Of a DNA stretch of 64,000 nt, positions 28,015 to 39,245 are shown one piece after another. The notes under the pieces were generated by a model. The model ran no database searches and was not told where the DNA came from. It worked only from the letters and a program-made list of their open reading frames with translations. This DNA comes from Emiliania huxleyi CCMP1516. Taxonomy: Eukaryota; Haptophyta; Isochrysidales; Noelaerhabdaceae. Location: positions 415,390 to 479,389 of the forward strand of contig NW_005201851.1 in assembly GCF_000372725.1 (NCBI RefSeq), written 5' to 3'. Each line of letters opens with the position of its first letter. The stretch's first letter is position 1. Both the position numbers and the translations under genes were made by a program.

Positions 28015-30072
28015 TCACGACCGAGGGCCGTGATGTGAGCGCTTCCCCGACCGCTCCGCCGCGTCGCTGCGCACCCGCTTGCCCGCGCCCGAGGCCTGCG
28101 CCGGCAGGGGCGGCAGCGCCGTCCCCTGGCGCCGCGCGAGCAGCACGCCCTTCTCGTACTCGAGCCGCTTGATCTTCGACTCGAGCTCGACGAGCAGGAC
28201 GAGGTGGGCGCGGCACGAGTTGTAGAGGCGCACGTTCGCCTGCGCGCAGACGGCGGCCGCGCGTGAGGAGGCGCAGCCCCTCTCCCCGCCGGCCCGTCTC
28301 TCGTGCCGGCGCGGCCTCGCCTCGGAAGGCAGCACCTTCGCCGGCATCGCAACGTCCCTCATCCGGCCGTCGAAGTGCGTCAGCTGCTTGTCGGCGGCCG
28401 GCTTCTTGGTCGAGAGGTCGGCCGAGCGCAGCCACGCGCCGACGGAGCGGGGACGCTTCGGCGCCTACCGTCTCGGCCCATCCCGGCTGATCCCGGCTGA
28501 TCTCGGCCCATCTCGGCCCATCTCGGCTGATCTCTGCCGGCCTCGGCCCATCTCGGCCCATCTCGGCTGATCTCGGCTGATCTCCGGTCTCGCCTCTTGC
28601 CAGCCAGAGAGGGAGAGCTCCACATCTCGGCTGATCTCGGCCGATCTCGCGGCCGATCTCGGCTGATCTCGCCTCCATCAGCCCCGCGAGCGAGGGCAGC
28701 CCCCCCAGCGCGAGGTCGTCGCCCGCGCCGAGCCCCGACGCAGACAGCGACGCCTTGAGCGCCTGCAAGGTCGCCGCCTTGCCGCCCGGCTTGAGGGCCT
28801 TCCGCTGCCCCCTCAGCCTCGCCTCGAGCGCCTTTGCCTGCGTGTCGCGGCGGGGCGGGGCGTGGGCGTGTCGCAGCGGGGCGTGTCGTGGGCGTGTCGT
28901 GGGCGTGTCGGTCGCTTGCCTGCTCGAGCCTCCGCGCCTCCTCCGCCGCCTCCTCGGCTGACCGCTCGTAGAGGCGCTCGAACTCCTGCGGAGGGGGGGC
29001 GGGAGGGGGAGGGGGGGCATTGGGTGTGTGTGTGTGTGTGTGTGTGTGGTGGTGGTGGTGGGGGGGGGGGGGGGAAAGGGCCGGGTGGCCAGCGGGAAAG
29101 GGAGGGAGGGGAGGGAGGGAGGGAGGGAGGGAGGGAAGGGAGGGAGGGAGGGAGGGAGGGAGGGGCCGAGGGGAGGGAGGGGCGGAGGGGCCGCTCGCGC
29201 ACCCTTTTCCGCGCGACCTCGGGCGCAGAGTCGAACTGAAACGTCCCGAGCGGGTGCTCTGCCAGCACGGTGGCGGCGCCGGAGCCTTCGGCGGCGGCCC
29301 TGAGTCCCGCCTGCAGCAGCGAGCGGCACCCCTGCCGGGGAGGGGGGCGGTGCCCGGCTCAAGGGTGGTGGGGGGGGGGGGGGGTNNNNNNNNNNNNNNN
29401 NNNNNNNNNNNNNNNNNNNNNNNNNNNNNNNNNNNNNNNNNNNNNNNNNNNNNNNNNNNNNNNNNNNNNNNNNNNNNNNNNNNNNGCTCCTTGAGCTCCT
29501 CCATGCTCCTGGAGCCGGGCAGTCTGTCGTGGATCACCTGCAGGGGGAGGTTCGGGGGAGGTTTGGGGGAGGTGTGGGGGGAGGGGAGGCGGGGAGGCGG
29601 GCAGTTCGTGGGTCACCGGCCAGCGCAGGTCAAACTGGCGGCACTTTTCAAACAGCGCGTCCGTCTCCTCCTTCGTCCACGTGGCGTGCTGCAGGACGGT
29701 GGCGTACTCAGAGTCGGAGTAGGAGAGGATGCGCACCGTCTTGTTGAAGCGCGCAAACGTGTACGTCGTGTTCTTGTCGTTGTTCTTCTTCCAGTGCCGC
29801 AGCCGAAGCGCATCCGTCCGCGCCGCATTCTCAAACGGGCGCCACTCCCACCCGATCAGCCGGTGCTCCTTCTCCTTGAAGCCGTCGGGCGGCGCCGTCG
29901 TCGGGACGAGAGGCACCGCCGGAGCGTGCATCGAGTCGCCGTCGTTGTGCAGAAGCGCAAACACCTCGCGGCTCATGCCCTCCGGCTTCTGCACCGACGG
30001 CTTTGGCCGACGCGCGGGCGCGGCGCCCGGCTCGTGCTTGCCAAGCCCCAGGATGTCGCGGAAGTCGGACAT
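28015..30072 (-). CDS. DMAP1: DMAP1/SWC4-like chromatin subunit
   Basis: Exon 1 (30072 to 29617) starts MSDFRDILGLG and reads EGMSREVFALLHNDGDSMHA, WEWRPFENAARTDALRLRHW and ATWTKEETDALFEKCRQFDL, the SANT/Myb-like core typical of DMAP1. After a 79-nt intron comes VIHDRLPGSRSMEELKE, then the 100-N gap. Beyond the gap lie HPLGTFQFDSAPEVARKR, EFERLYERSAEEAAEEARRL, AKALEARLRGQRKALKPGG and a last exon with APKRPRSVGAWLRSADLSTK, HFDGRMRDVAMPAKVLPSEA and ELESKIKRLEYEKGVL, ending at TGA 28015-28017. The order matches DMAP1/Swc4/Eaf2 from end to end. Those proteins are nuclear subunits of the NuA4 acetyltransferase and SWR1 remodelling complexes. Introns carry repeat arrays, and one short piece of the coding sequence is probably hidden in the gap. 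Confidence 0.85.
28470..28680. repeat. CATCTCGGCC/TGATCTCGGC array inside a DMAP1 intron
   Basis: About twenty units of 10-11 bp (CATCTCGGCC, TGATCTCGGC), interrupted by about 50 bp of non-repeat. It belongs to the same sub-family as the arrays at 15677 and 54722. Confidence 0.85.
29021..29180. repeat. (GT)n plus GGGAGGGAGG tract inside a DMAP1 intron
   Basis: A GT run, a GGT/G15 run and about 80 bp of GGGA repeats. The G-rich strand could form quadruplexes. The adjacent G14 run at 29368 precedes the assembly gap and may be its cause. Confidence 0.9.
29386..29485. other. Assembly gap (100 N)
   Basis: Exactly one hundred N inside the DMAP1 gene, next to a G homopolymer. The true size is unknown. 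Confidence 0.99.
29538..29616 (-). other. 79-nt GT-AG intron with exon-copy start (DMAP1)
   Basis: The intron begins GTGACCCACGAACTGCCCGC. The next exon begins GTGATCCACGACAGACTGCC, the same text apart from a 3-nt insertion and two changes. Splicing gives DLRWP-VIHDR. The core is ACCTCCCCCAA/ACCTCCCCCGA, 11-bp units. Confidence 0.75.
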
Positions 30073-30950
30073 GTGTGGTCACACACACGGCGCAGGGTTC
30101 CCCTGCGAGTTGGTATGGTAGCCTTCAGATACTGTTCTTCACAGAAAAACAGAAGGACCCAAGACGCACAAGCACAGACAGTCGAGAAGGGAGAGAGACA
30201 GCAACGACAGTCAGAAGTCAGCGCTGGGTTCCAGGAAGGCGAATGCGATGACGGCCTCTAGTGTTCTTCACCTTTCTACCTGACCTGACCTAGCGCTGCC
30301 ACGGCGGCTACATGAATGAATGTTTTGGTGACGTCACAACTCCTCTCTATAATCTAAACGAATGTACGATGTCCGCGTCAGGCGCGCGCCGCGAGCCCCG
30401 GCTGCTCCTGCGTGAGGCCGCTCTCTAAGTGGTCCAACCCACCGTCGAGGGCTCCTCCGCGGCAGAGGTCTCGCGAGCGCGGGGCGGATCGGCAGCAGCG
30501 GACGACTACTGGTCCCCCACAGGCTGGCCTAGTTTATATGGAGCGAAGCTGCGTAGCGTCGATCTCGAGGCGCGACTCTCACGCACAATGAACCAGCCCA
30601 AAGGGGACTGGAGAGATGGACGCACCAGCGGGCTCGTGATCAAAACGCTCACAACCTCGGCTCTCTTTTACCTCCGCTGGTCTCTCGCGGCCCTGACAGA
30701 ACGCAGTATGGCAAGTCCCCATATGAATAGGAGATGCAGTAGCTTGCCCTTTCTCTCAGGCGATACTTGATGAGTTGAGAATGAGCTCATCAGTTTGAAT
30801 GAGGTTTTCGATCAGAGACGCCCAAAAGTTTAGCATGGCAGGACCGAGCACCGAGGCGGTGGAGGCGAACTGCGGCCGGAGGCACGCGGCAAACTCTTCG
30901 CGCTGAAAAGTTTCGCTCCGGGCGCCCTCCCCCTCTCCGGCGTTGAGACG
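30073..30950. other. Divergent intergenic region
   Basis: Lies between the DMAP1 start (minus) and an oxygenase start (plus). I see no gene. The region should hold both promoters. Confidence 0.5.
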
Positions 30951-32108
30951 ATGCCAACGACGTGCATACTCGCCGCGCTCGTCCTCGCGGCTGCCCTTGG
31001 TCCGGCCGCCGCTGTCTTGCCTTGCCTCCCGATCTCGGAAGACCACGTGCAGTGGACCCTCGACAAGATTGCCAAGGCGCAGATCATCACCTCACCGTGG
31101 CCGCACGTGCAGATTGAGGAGTACTTGCACCCACAGGTGTACGCGTGCGCGATCCATTACTGGCCAGAGGATCCGGAGTGGAGGATCCGCAAAACGTCCC
31201 AAGACGGAGTGGGGACGCGGCCCAACCGAACCGCGATCGACCTGGAGAACTTCTTCCACAACTACAACTATCGCCGGGCGGTGGAAGAGAATGTTCAGCC
31301 ATTGAGGAATGGGTACTCGGCGCTGTCGTCGAGGAACACGATCGACTTTTGGCGGGACTACAAGGCGAAGATTGGTGGCGAGAACGCCCTCGCCGTGACC
31401 AATGCCTGGCTCAACAAGTTCGAGAAGACGCTCTCGGTGCGCCCACTGCTAAAGGATATCTGGCAGGCGATGGGCACATATGTTGAGAACCACACGGTGG
31501 CGCAGCGTGGCTCGCTGCACTGGGACGAGGCGGGCTACTCTGTCATGCCCCACCTGGACACGGCGTCCACGTGGATCGTCACGTTGCTACAGTACATGCC
31601 GCAGTGGGACGAGCTCGAGCTGATGAGGGACCAGGGCACCCTGCTAGTGAAGCGGTGAGGGCCGGCCCCGCTCCCAACGCGCGCCACCCCAAATGGAACC
31701 CAGATGTGATTGCCTGCGACACTGAGAGAGAATCGATCCCCATTGAGCTGTTCTATCCACTCCACTCATAGGTGGGAGCCCGACGATCAGCAGCGGCACT
31801 TCGAGAGCGGGGGGCGGCCGCTTCCCATCTGGGACAAATGGAACAACAAAGTCGGCCCCATGCATGGCCCGTTGCGCACCACGCAGTACGAGCTCAAGGC
31901 CAAGACTGCCTTCATCCCAAACTCGATCCTTGCTTTTGCGCCGTGCGACTCGTCGTGGCACGCGGTCGAGGAGGTCAGGGAAGGTTACCACCGCAAGGTG
32001 ATGGCAACTTACATTGAGTGGGGGCCCGGCAAGGAGCACCGCCTCGCAAACGAGACCGCCTTCGACCGAGTTGGCCACTCCATCCCCCCGGGCGAGTGCA
32101 TGATCTGA
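30951..32108 (+). CDS. Secreted 2OG-Fe(II) oxygenase-like protein
   Basis: Exon 1 is 30951-31654 and exon 2 is 31772-32108, joined by a clean GT-AG intron (GTGAGGG to CACTCATAG) that restores KRWEPDDQQ. A signal peptide (MPTTCILAALVLAAALGPAAA) opens the protein. The metal motif is H-x-D in VMPHLDTASTWIVTLLQYMP. A distal His (SSWHAVEEVR, with an Arg six residues after the His) completes the facial triad and 2-oxoglutarate anchor. Two sequons (NRTA, NHTV) fit a secretory route. Known relatives hydroxylate prolines, lysines or small molecules. The substrate here is not recognisable. Total length is 346 residues. Confidence 0.7.
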
Positions 32109-32261
32109 CGCGCCCCTCTTTTGGAGGTACGACCTTCGTATCACGGTGTTCCAGACGAAGTTTTTGTAATGTGAGATTTTGACCATTTTGTGAACGCACC
32201 ACTCACAATCCCATGTGTCCTCATAACCTCCTATCTAGATCCTGCCACACGTACTCCAGCA

Positions 32262-34835
32262 TTACTGGGAACACGTCCCGTCGCTCGCATTGCGTAGCGG
32301 GTAGGCCTCGTCGCATACTAGGCAGTACCGGCGGGGTGTGTTTCTTGGGACCAAGGGAAGGCGTGCCCCTTGTGGATTAGTGCCGAGCGCGCTGATGCGC
32401 CCAGAGGGGGTCATCCGGCTCTTGCTCAGCATGTAGTCATTCGGCAACAGGTTGAACCCGCCGCTGCAGCGACGACACCCAACGTCGCAGCCGCGTGAGG
32501 TGGTGTGTCCCAACCGAAAGACGGTGCGCCAGGTGGAGCCGCGGTCGAGGGAGGCGAGGACAGAGTAGAACGAGGCGCCAAACAGCACGCCGTCATTGGC
32601 GAAATCGGGCGAGAAGGCGACAATGCGGCCGTAGCCGCGCACGGCGTTGGCCCGGTAGGATGGAAGGTCAAAGACCATCGGCTCGGCCGCACCGACCACC
32701 GCCATAGCAGTCTCCCCCAGGGTGCAGTCCCGGGAAGACGGGCGTCCTCGGATTGCGCCGCCGCCCACAAGACCGACCAGCACCTCTCTCCCAGCGGCGT
32801 CGACCTGTAACGCGCCAAGCCCGACACGACTCTTGAGAGGCGCGCACCAGCCTCGATCAGCGAGGCTGCGGAACACAAGCGTGCCGCGGTGGACGCCGAT
32901 GACGAGGTCGTCGCCCAACAGGGCGGCGGTCCAGTTCCCTGACCCGGTTCGGCCAGCCAGTTCGAATGGCTCCCACGACCGTCCCCCATCCTTTGAAAGA
33001 TGCAGCTCCTGCTCGCCAGGGTCGTAGCCGCCCGGGAAGAGGGCAGCGCTGAGGGAGGCGCCGATGTACGCGAGGTCGTCCTTGCCCAGCGGCGTCAGGA
33101 GCGCGAGTACCGTTTGGTCGCTGGCAAAGTGTGGCGACGGCGACACCTGTGTGCTCTGGAGGCGAGGAGGTCGCCACGACGTCTCAAACGTTGCGCCGCC
33201 GTCGGTGGAGCGCGCCACGCCGAGGTTGAAGCCGCCGACGAACACCGTCGCGTCTGTCTCAAAGGTTGGCGAAAACGCGATCGAGTGCACCATCGCTCGC
33301 GCCATGCTGGCGAAGAGCGTCGGCAGCTTCACGTAGCTCCAGGTAGCCCCGCCATCGATGGTGCGTAGCAGCCCATTCACGTGCACCGTCGACCGAAGCG
33401 CGACACCGTTGCGCTCGAAGTTAGGCGCGTGTTCCACGACGTTGTGCATCCTCGCCAGAGGGCTGTCAAACTCTCCACACTCAGCGAGACCGCCGCCTTC
33501 GCCCTGGCAGACGGCCGGCCACGGCGAGGTCATCCTGGCCAGTTCGATGGGCGGGGCACCGTCTGGTGAATATTGCAAACTGTAGGAGCGCAGCGCTCGC
33601 TCGCTCACGGAGGCGGTGACACAGTCTCCCGCAGTGGGGCATGCGGATAGATGGAAGCCTCGCTCTCCCCCGACGTCGCTCCGCCCCACCGAAAGCGAGA
33701 GCAACTCCTGGCCTATCGTCTCGAGATGGCGCCACGCAGAGTCTCGCGCTCGGTGCCGAAAGATTCCAACGTACGACGCGACGAACGCGTCGCCACTGTC
33801 AGCGCAGGAGAGGTGAGAGAAACTCGGCCCGCCGCTGCCCCTCCAATCTGGACAGGAGCGGCAGATTGCGAGCCCGTTGGCGAGCTCGTTCGCCCACGTG
33901 CGGCCTCCGTCGGTGCTGCGGAACACGCTGCCGTGGACGCCGCGGTCAGCAAAGCCCTCGGTGACGACGAGGAGAGCGCCGCTCCTTGTAGAACACACAT
34001 GGGTCACGTCGGAGGCCGCGGCGCCACCCGCGGCTGTGAGCTCTCCGAGCAGCGCGCTTGTGGGCTTGCGGTCCGGTTCTTGGGTCCGAGGGAGGCGAAT
34101 GTGCCACACGCCCCCCGCCGATCCCGCAAAAAGCTCGATGGGCCCGCCCGCAGAAGGGCTGGACGTCGCCACCTCGGCGAGCGACGATGTGACATTGGCG
34201 AGCATTATTGCGGTCCGCCACTTGTTGCCACCGTCCGTCGACCAGAGGATCTCCCCATCCGTGTCACCAGCGACGAGTGCGCTGCTCGTCGCGGTGACAA
34301 AGACGACGCTGCGGTTGACGTCGCTCACCGGCTGAAAAGTCTCGCCGTGGTCCTCAGACCGCAGCAGTTGCGAGCCGGACCCGATGAGCAGCGCGACGCC
34401 ACTCGCTGCAAAGTCATGCGCGAGGGCAAGGACGGGTGAGCCGCGGCCATCAAAGGCGCCCCGAGGAAGCGGCGCGCGCGAGAGCTTGTTCCAGTTGATG
34501 CCACCGTCCCGCGAGCGCCACAGTCCGCAGGCGCTCTTTGCGCCGCCCGCGCCAAATGCAGCAAAGACGGTTTGGTCGGAGCTGAAGGCGGGAGAGATGA
34601 CAATCGTCTCTGCCGGCTGGAAGTGGGCCTTTTGCCCCCCGAAAGGGGCAAAGAACTTCCTGTCCGGGAGGCCCCGGTTCGCCAGCGTCCACGTCTCGCC
34701 TCCGTCGGATGATTTGAGCATGTTCATTGCCGGCCGGACTCTTGTGAAGAGGGTGGAGCCGTCGCGAGACACGGCCAGCGCCGTCGCCTGCTCGTGGGGA
34801 ATGTGCCCCGGCCAGACGCAGATCAGGGGAAGCAT
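32262..34835 (-). CDS. BNR/Asp-box repeat beta-propeller protein
   Basis: Single exon, 857 residues. At least nine Asp-box motifs (S-x-D-x-G-x-x-W) are spaced through it: KSSDGGETW, RSRDGGINW, RSEDHGETF, WSTDGGNKW, RSTDGGRTW, RTIDGGATW, RSTDGGATF, LSKDGGRSW, ASLDRGSTW. Between them are FSSDQTVFAAFG-type strands, as in sortilin/Vps10 and YCF48-like propellers. A short hydrophobic start (MLPLICVWPG) may be a signal peptide. The Cys-rich end (CDVGCRRCSGG, CLVCDEAYPL) also suggests a lumenal or extracellular protein. No sialidase catalytic set is visible, so it is probably a binding protein. Confidence 0.75.
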   Translation of the reverse strand: MLPLICVWPGHIPHEQATALAVSRDGSTLFTRVRPAMNMLKSSDGGETWTLANRGLPDRKFFAPFGGQKAHFQPAETIVISPAFSSDQTVFAAFGAGGAKSACGLWRSRDGGINWNKLSRAPLPRGAFDGRGSPVLALAHDFAASGVALLIGSGSQLLRSEDHGETFQPVSDVNRSVVFVTATSSALVAGDTDGEILWSTDGGNKWRTAIMLANVTSSLAEVATSSPSAGGPIELFAGSAGGVWHIRLPRTQEPDRKPTSALLGELTAAGGAAASDVTHVCSTRSGALLVVTEGFADRGVHGSVFRSTDGGRTWANELANGLAICRSCPDWRGSGGPSFSHLSCADSGDAFVASYVGIFRHRARDSAWRHLETIGQELLSLSVGRSDVGGERGFHLSACPTAGDCVTASVSERALRSYSLQYSPDGAPPIELARMTSPWPAVCQGEGGGLAECGEFDSPLARMHNVVEHAPNFERNGVALRSTVHVNGLLRTIDGGATWSYVKLPTLFASMARAMVHSIAFSPTFETDATVFVGGFNLGVARSTDGGATFETSWRPPRLQSTQVSPSPHFASDQTVLALLTPLGKDDLAYIGASLSAALFPGGYDPGEQELHLSKDGGRSWEPFELAGRTGSGNWTAALLGDDLVIGVHRGTLVFRSLADRGWCAPLKSRVGLGALQVDAAGREVLVGLVGGGAIRGRPSSRDCTLGETAMAVVGAAEPMVFDLPSYRANAVRGYGRIVAFSPDFANDGVLFGASFYSVLASLDRGSTWRTVFRLGHTTSRGCDVGCRRCSGGFNLLPNDYMLSKSRMTPSGRISALGTNPQGARLPLVPRNTPRRYCLVCDEAYPLRNASDGTCSQ

Positions 34836-35032
34836 CCTCCGTCTAAGGGAGTGGCGTTGGCTTGGTTGATCGCGAGAGAGATTTTAGCAATACAAAATGT
34901 GTTTGTGTTGATCGCCGCGCATGTAGAAGCCGCGAGTGGCGAGCAAGGCGGTTGCGGACGGCCGATCTGCGATGAGTTTGTCGGGTTTCTCTTTTTTCTT
35001 ACGGACATTTAGCAAAGAAATCTTTATCGGGC

Positions 35033-36730
35033 ATGAAGAAAAATCGTCGAAAGAAATTCGTCCTTGGACGTCCCAGCCAAAGTGATCCTTCCGCGCTCAA
35101 AGGAAGTGCCGACAGAGCGCGCTCTGGCATGGCCCGCGTCAAGCCGCTGCGACCACCGCCACCTCCACCGCCGCCGCCTCCGCTGCCTCCGCTGCCTCCG
35201 TCTCCGCCCACGCAGCCGCCGCAGCCGCCGCAGCCGCCGCTGCCACCGCACCCGCCGCCGAGTCCTCCGATCCCTCCCTCGCCGCCTTCGCCGCCTCCAT
35301 CGCCGCCCTCACCGCCGCCGCCGCCGCTCTTTCGCTGCCACGAGATGCCGCCGCTCACTGTGGCGATAGCCAACGTCATCGTGGCGACCTTCATGGCCGA
35401 GCACCCTCTCTCGGCGCTCGCTCCGCCTCCCGAGGGCGTGGAGGTGAACACTTACGCCCTCACGACGAACGTCTATCGAGCAAACAACACGCTCGAAAGC
35501 TTCAGCTACGAGGGCATCAAGCTCTACGGCTGCGAGCGCGACGGGATCGAGCGCGAGCGGTCGTGGTTTGAGCGCTTGCTCGACGCCACGCCTGATGCCC
35601 TGAGCGACGTCTGGGGCGTCGCCCCCGCCTCTGTCAAGGACCATTACCTGCCAGACGCGATTCGAATGGAAGTGACCGGTGTGCGCTTCACCGGTACACT
35701 CAAGTACCACGTCACTCAGCTCGGGATTCCGGCCGGCAGCGGCGACCTCCGCTACGAGGCGGGAGGCACGATCGTGTACGACGACATCTCGATTCGGATG
35801 TCGGACATTGAGGCGGACCGCGGCGCGGCCGGCAGGCCTGTCCGCTGTGGAGGCACCGTCCAGATGATGTCCCTCAACTACACCGGCCCCTACCACGGCT
35901 CCGAGTGGATGTACATGGGCAACTCTCCCCTCCGGCCAGACATGATGGGCTTTATCTGCGACGGCCACGAGACGGAGAACCACAACCCCCTCTCGACAGG
36001 CTGGCACTGGGTCGGCCCGGGACCGCCCCCGACCGGCCTGCTGGCAAAGTCGAGGGAGAGCCTGCAGGAGAAGTGCGCGCTCGCGACGCCCGTCGAGCGC
36101 CTGCTTGGCTTCTGCGTCTTCCCGTGGGCGTGGCCTCAGGCGATGGTGCGACTGGCAGAGATGCGCCCGGGGGCGGCGACCGCGGTGCTGGGCTTCTACT
36201 GCGTCCTCCCGGCGGCCTTCTGGCTCGGCGTCATCTGGTGCTGCTGCCGGCGATCGCGCCCCGCAACGGCCCGTGCGGCGACGCACCACTCTCGCACCAT
36301 GCGCCCGTCCGAGTCGTATGAGCCGGGCGCGCGAGACAGCTCCAAGGCGCCGCCCCCGTTCGTGCGCATCCCGTCGGAGGCGCCGGTGGGCGTCACCGTG
36401 GTGTGGTTCGTCGGCGCTCTCGTGAGCAAGTGGCGCCGCGGCAGCTCGCGCGCCGTGTCGCGCAATCCGTCGCAACAGTCGGTGACGAGGCAGTCGGCGA
36501 CGAGGCGGCCGCTGCTCCGTGAGATGAGCGACGAGGTGGGAGCCGCGAGCTCTCGCCCCGCCGGGCCGACATGCGGACCGGCCCTCACAGCGCTGGTGGC
36601 CGAGCAAGAGAGGGAGCCGGCGCAGCAGCTGCTCCGGGGCTGCGGCCACGCCAGGCAGCGAGCGTCGCAGAAGCCGTCGGCTGTGACCATCGACATCGAC
36701 CGCGACAGTGCGAGCGAGATGCAGGTCTAG
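35033..36730 (+). CDS. Proline-rich single-pass membrane protein, unknown
   Basis: Single exon of 565 residues. After a basic start (MKKNRRKKFVLGRPSQSDPS) there is a long (Pro)n segment with PPLPPLPPSPP and PPSPPIPPSPP text. A globular part of about 270 residues follows (TYALTTNVYRANNTLESFSY, DDISIRMSDIEADRGAA, GSEWMYMGNSPLRPDMMGF), then one transmembrane helix (AVLGFYCVLPAAFWLGVIWC, followed by CCRR) and a Ser/Arg-rich tail ending DIDRDSASEMQV. Three possible N-glycosylation sites support a lumenal or extracellular globular part. Pro-rich stalks like this are typical of algal surface proteins. I do not recognise the domain. Confidence 0.6.
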   Translation: MKKNRRKKFVLGRPSQSDPSALKGSADRARSGMARVKPLRPPPPPPPPPPLPPLPPSPPTQPPQPPQPPLPPHPPPSPPIPPSPPSPPPSPPSPPPPPLFRCHEMPPLTVAIANVIVATFMAEHPLSALAPPPEGVEVNTYALTTNVYRANNTLESFSYEGIKLYGCERDGIERERSWFERLLDATPDALSDVWGVAPASVKDHYLPDAIRMEVTGVRFTGTLKYHVTQLGIPAGSGDLRYEAGGTIVYDDISIRMSDIEADRGAAGRPVRCGGTVQMMSLNYTGPYHGSEWMYMGNSPLRPDMMGFICDGHETENHNPLSTGWHWVGPGPPPTGLLAKSRESLQEKCALATPVERLLGFCVFPWAWPQAMVRLAEMRPGAATAVLGFYCVLPAAFWLGVIWCCCRRSRPATARAATHHSRTMRPSESYEPGARDSSKAPPPFVRIPSEAPVGVTVVWFVGALVSKWRRGSSRAVSRNPSQQSVTRQSATRRPLLREMSDEVGAASSRPAGPTCGPALTALVAEQEREPAQQLLRGCGHARQRASQKPSAVTIDIDRDSASEMQV

Positions 36731-38396
36731 ACCACAGAGTCACCCCGGATACGTTCTTGCATGTTGATCTTCTGTGGCCCGGAGTACTCTGCTTTACGTG
36801 TATGTTCCTACGTTCAGTGCGGCGGTTTGTTCAGTGTAGCTGCCTGTGTTGTCGCCAGTGTGCCCGTGATCGGTGTGCGTGATGTGATGTCGTCGGAGTC
36901 TTCAGTCTACGCTTGGCGCCCTCCGTTACCGCCCTCGTACCTAGTTTGTGACGTACGGCATCGCGCCGATGCTCACGCCACTCCGCTGGCACTGCGGCAG
37001 CTCCTCTCCGGCCCACAAAGAGTGAAACTGAAAGTCGCCACAAAACCACAGACCGAGTCATTGTCGGAGAAGCTCCGCCCCGGCGCGCCGGCCCCGCGCA
37101 GCCTCCCCCGCGCGCCGCGGCGCCGACCGCCCCGGTCGAGGCGAACAAGGGGTGCCTCGGCGGGTCGTCAGCAAAGAGCGGCCCGCCCGCCCGCCGTACA
37201 TGAGGACCGGCACAGCCCAGCCCGCCGAGGCTCGCTCTCCCAGCTGCCACGCGCGCGGTGGCGCTTCTCCGGCGAAATTTTGATCAAGCTCTTTGTCGAC
37301 AAACCTGTGCCCGAGCTCCTCCTGCTCGACTGTGCGGCGGAACCGGCCCCTGGATGCTGAGATGTGAGGCGCCGGCACTGTGATGAGCGTCGGCAGGACC
37401 CTTTGAAATCATAAATGGCGGCGTCTGGAGAGGCCCCCACGGCCGGGGGCGGTAAGTGGGTGATAGGAGGGTGATAAACGACCATCACATCCTGTAGACG
37501 ACCGTCGCATGACTCGAGCGCTGAAGCTCATGCAGCCAAACGGCAAGGTGGCACCCGCCAGGCACCGGCTCTGCTAGATGGACATAGCCCAGTGATGCAT
37601 GGCGCTCACGCCGCAGCACTCTATTGGATGCGGATCGCCGCCCTAAGCTCGAGAGCGTTGCGCGTCGCAGGCGCCGGACTGCTGCGCAGCGCGAGGCATG
37701 CAAGTTTGTGCAGCTGGGCCAGGAGGGCAGGGAGGCGGCCAGGTCCTCCCCAACGCACGCTCGACGCCTAGCCTGGTGAGCCGCGTGCGCGGTACTCCAG
37801 CTGACGCTCGTTGCTGCCCTCGGAACCTCTGGGCGCAGCTTGCCACCACGGCGACGGCGGGCCCTGCAGCCGGCCCTGCTGCGCCGCCCTTCTCCCTGAG
37901 CGAGGACAAATGGGCCACGCTGCGGGCCAGGGCCGGCTCGACGATGCACTCCTCGCCGCCTTTTGCGAGAGTGAGCTCGGCTGCGCCCCTGGCCGAAGTG
38001 CGGTGCGCGTCTTGCCATGCTCTGATCTGTAACATCCGTGGCCGCCTCCCTCGCCGCCGGCGCCGCCTCCCCCGCCCGCGCGGTGCGTGGGCTCCGGCGA
38101 GTGCCTAGGGAAGCTGACGAGCCAAAAAAAAGTGCTCGGCGATGCTGCGCGACCCGGAGCACAAGTTTCGTGGTTACTGCCAGGGCCTCGCTAACGTGTA
38201 GACCGCGTCGACTCACGCCTCCACGGTTGAGCATAGGCGGGCTACTGCCATGGCACCGGCTGGAGCACCGACTGGCCCGGCAGCGCGTGCGCGGGGCGGT
38301 GTGTGCTCCACTGCAAACCCTCCCTGCTTCCCATGCCTCGGCCACATGTCGGCCGAAGAATCCATTCGAATGCCGGTCGACTCGCGGGGCCCTTAG
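36731..38396. other. Mostly intergenic
   Basis: No supported gene. A possible first exon for the next gene starts at ATG 38142 (MLRDPEHKFRGYCQGLAN, ending at a GTGTAG donor), but its phase does not fit the next exon without another exon between. Confidence 0.45.
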
Positions 38397-38889
38397 GTTC
38401 AACATCCTCCGCACGTCGGGGTACGACTTTTGCCGCAACGTGGAGTGGATGGTTTGCGCGGCGGGAGGTGAGGTCGCCCGTGATCGTCCGAAGTGAAGCG
38501 CGCGTGTGTGTGTGCACCACCCCGCGCGCTCTGAGACGCTGTCGTTGCCAGGTCACGCCGGAGTGGGCAACGGCGATATCATCTTCACGCACAAGCCGAG
38601 TGCGCTCGATATTGGCCTCCTGAACGACCACGACGGCTACCACGAGAACGACCTGTACTACCTGGAGGTGTGCGCGCTGAACGAGCTGTGCGGTAACTAC
38701 GAGGAGATCTTCCGCGCGGAAGTGGGGGAGACGTTCCGGTGCAGAGTGGACGCGGAGAGGTGGGCAGCCGCCGCGGTGCGCGGAGGACTTGAGAGCGTTC
38801 GGGTGAGGTGCAGGTGGAGAGAAGCTCTGGTCTTTCGACGAGCCTGCTTTGGTTTGTGTCAACCGGTACATGTAAACGAAATATCCTGA
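38397..38889 (+). CDS. Hypothetical protein, two visible exons
   Basis: An acceptor CCCTTAG precedes FNILRTSGYDFCRNVEWMVC (38397-38467). A GTGAGG donor and a TTGCCAG acceptor (38551) then join it in frame as AAG-GHAGVGNGDIIF to THKPSALDIGLLNDHDGYHE and LEVCALNELCGNYEEIFRAE, ending near 38889. The clean splice signals and non-repetitive text make real coding likely. I recognise no family, and the 5' exons were not found. Confidence 0.45.
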
Positions 38890-39245
38890 CTCGTCTAGAC
38901 GTGGAGTCGCGAGGGTGGTCGCCCCTTGCCCTACCACCTTGACGCTTGCTTGAGAAGTGGTGGAAAAAGACGAAAGTGTACCTGGACTTTACCTTCTCAA
39001 GAGGCGAGCCACCGTGTGCAACTTGCGGTCTTCAGCACACATTGCGATTCTTTGCGCGCCGATGCAGACGCGGCCGTGCTAAGACAATGGCATATTTCTT
39101 TTTCTCGAGGGAGAGTTCGTGTTTAAATTCTTTTTCTCTCGGCTCCGGTGGTGTGCCGGTGATAGTACTAGCACGCGCCAGTTCGCACCTGTGTCGAGCC
39201 TGTGTGCTGTGAGAGAGAGTTCTTGTTTAAATTCTTTTTCTCGCG

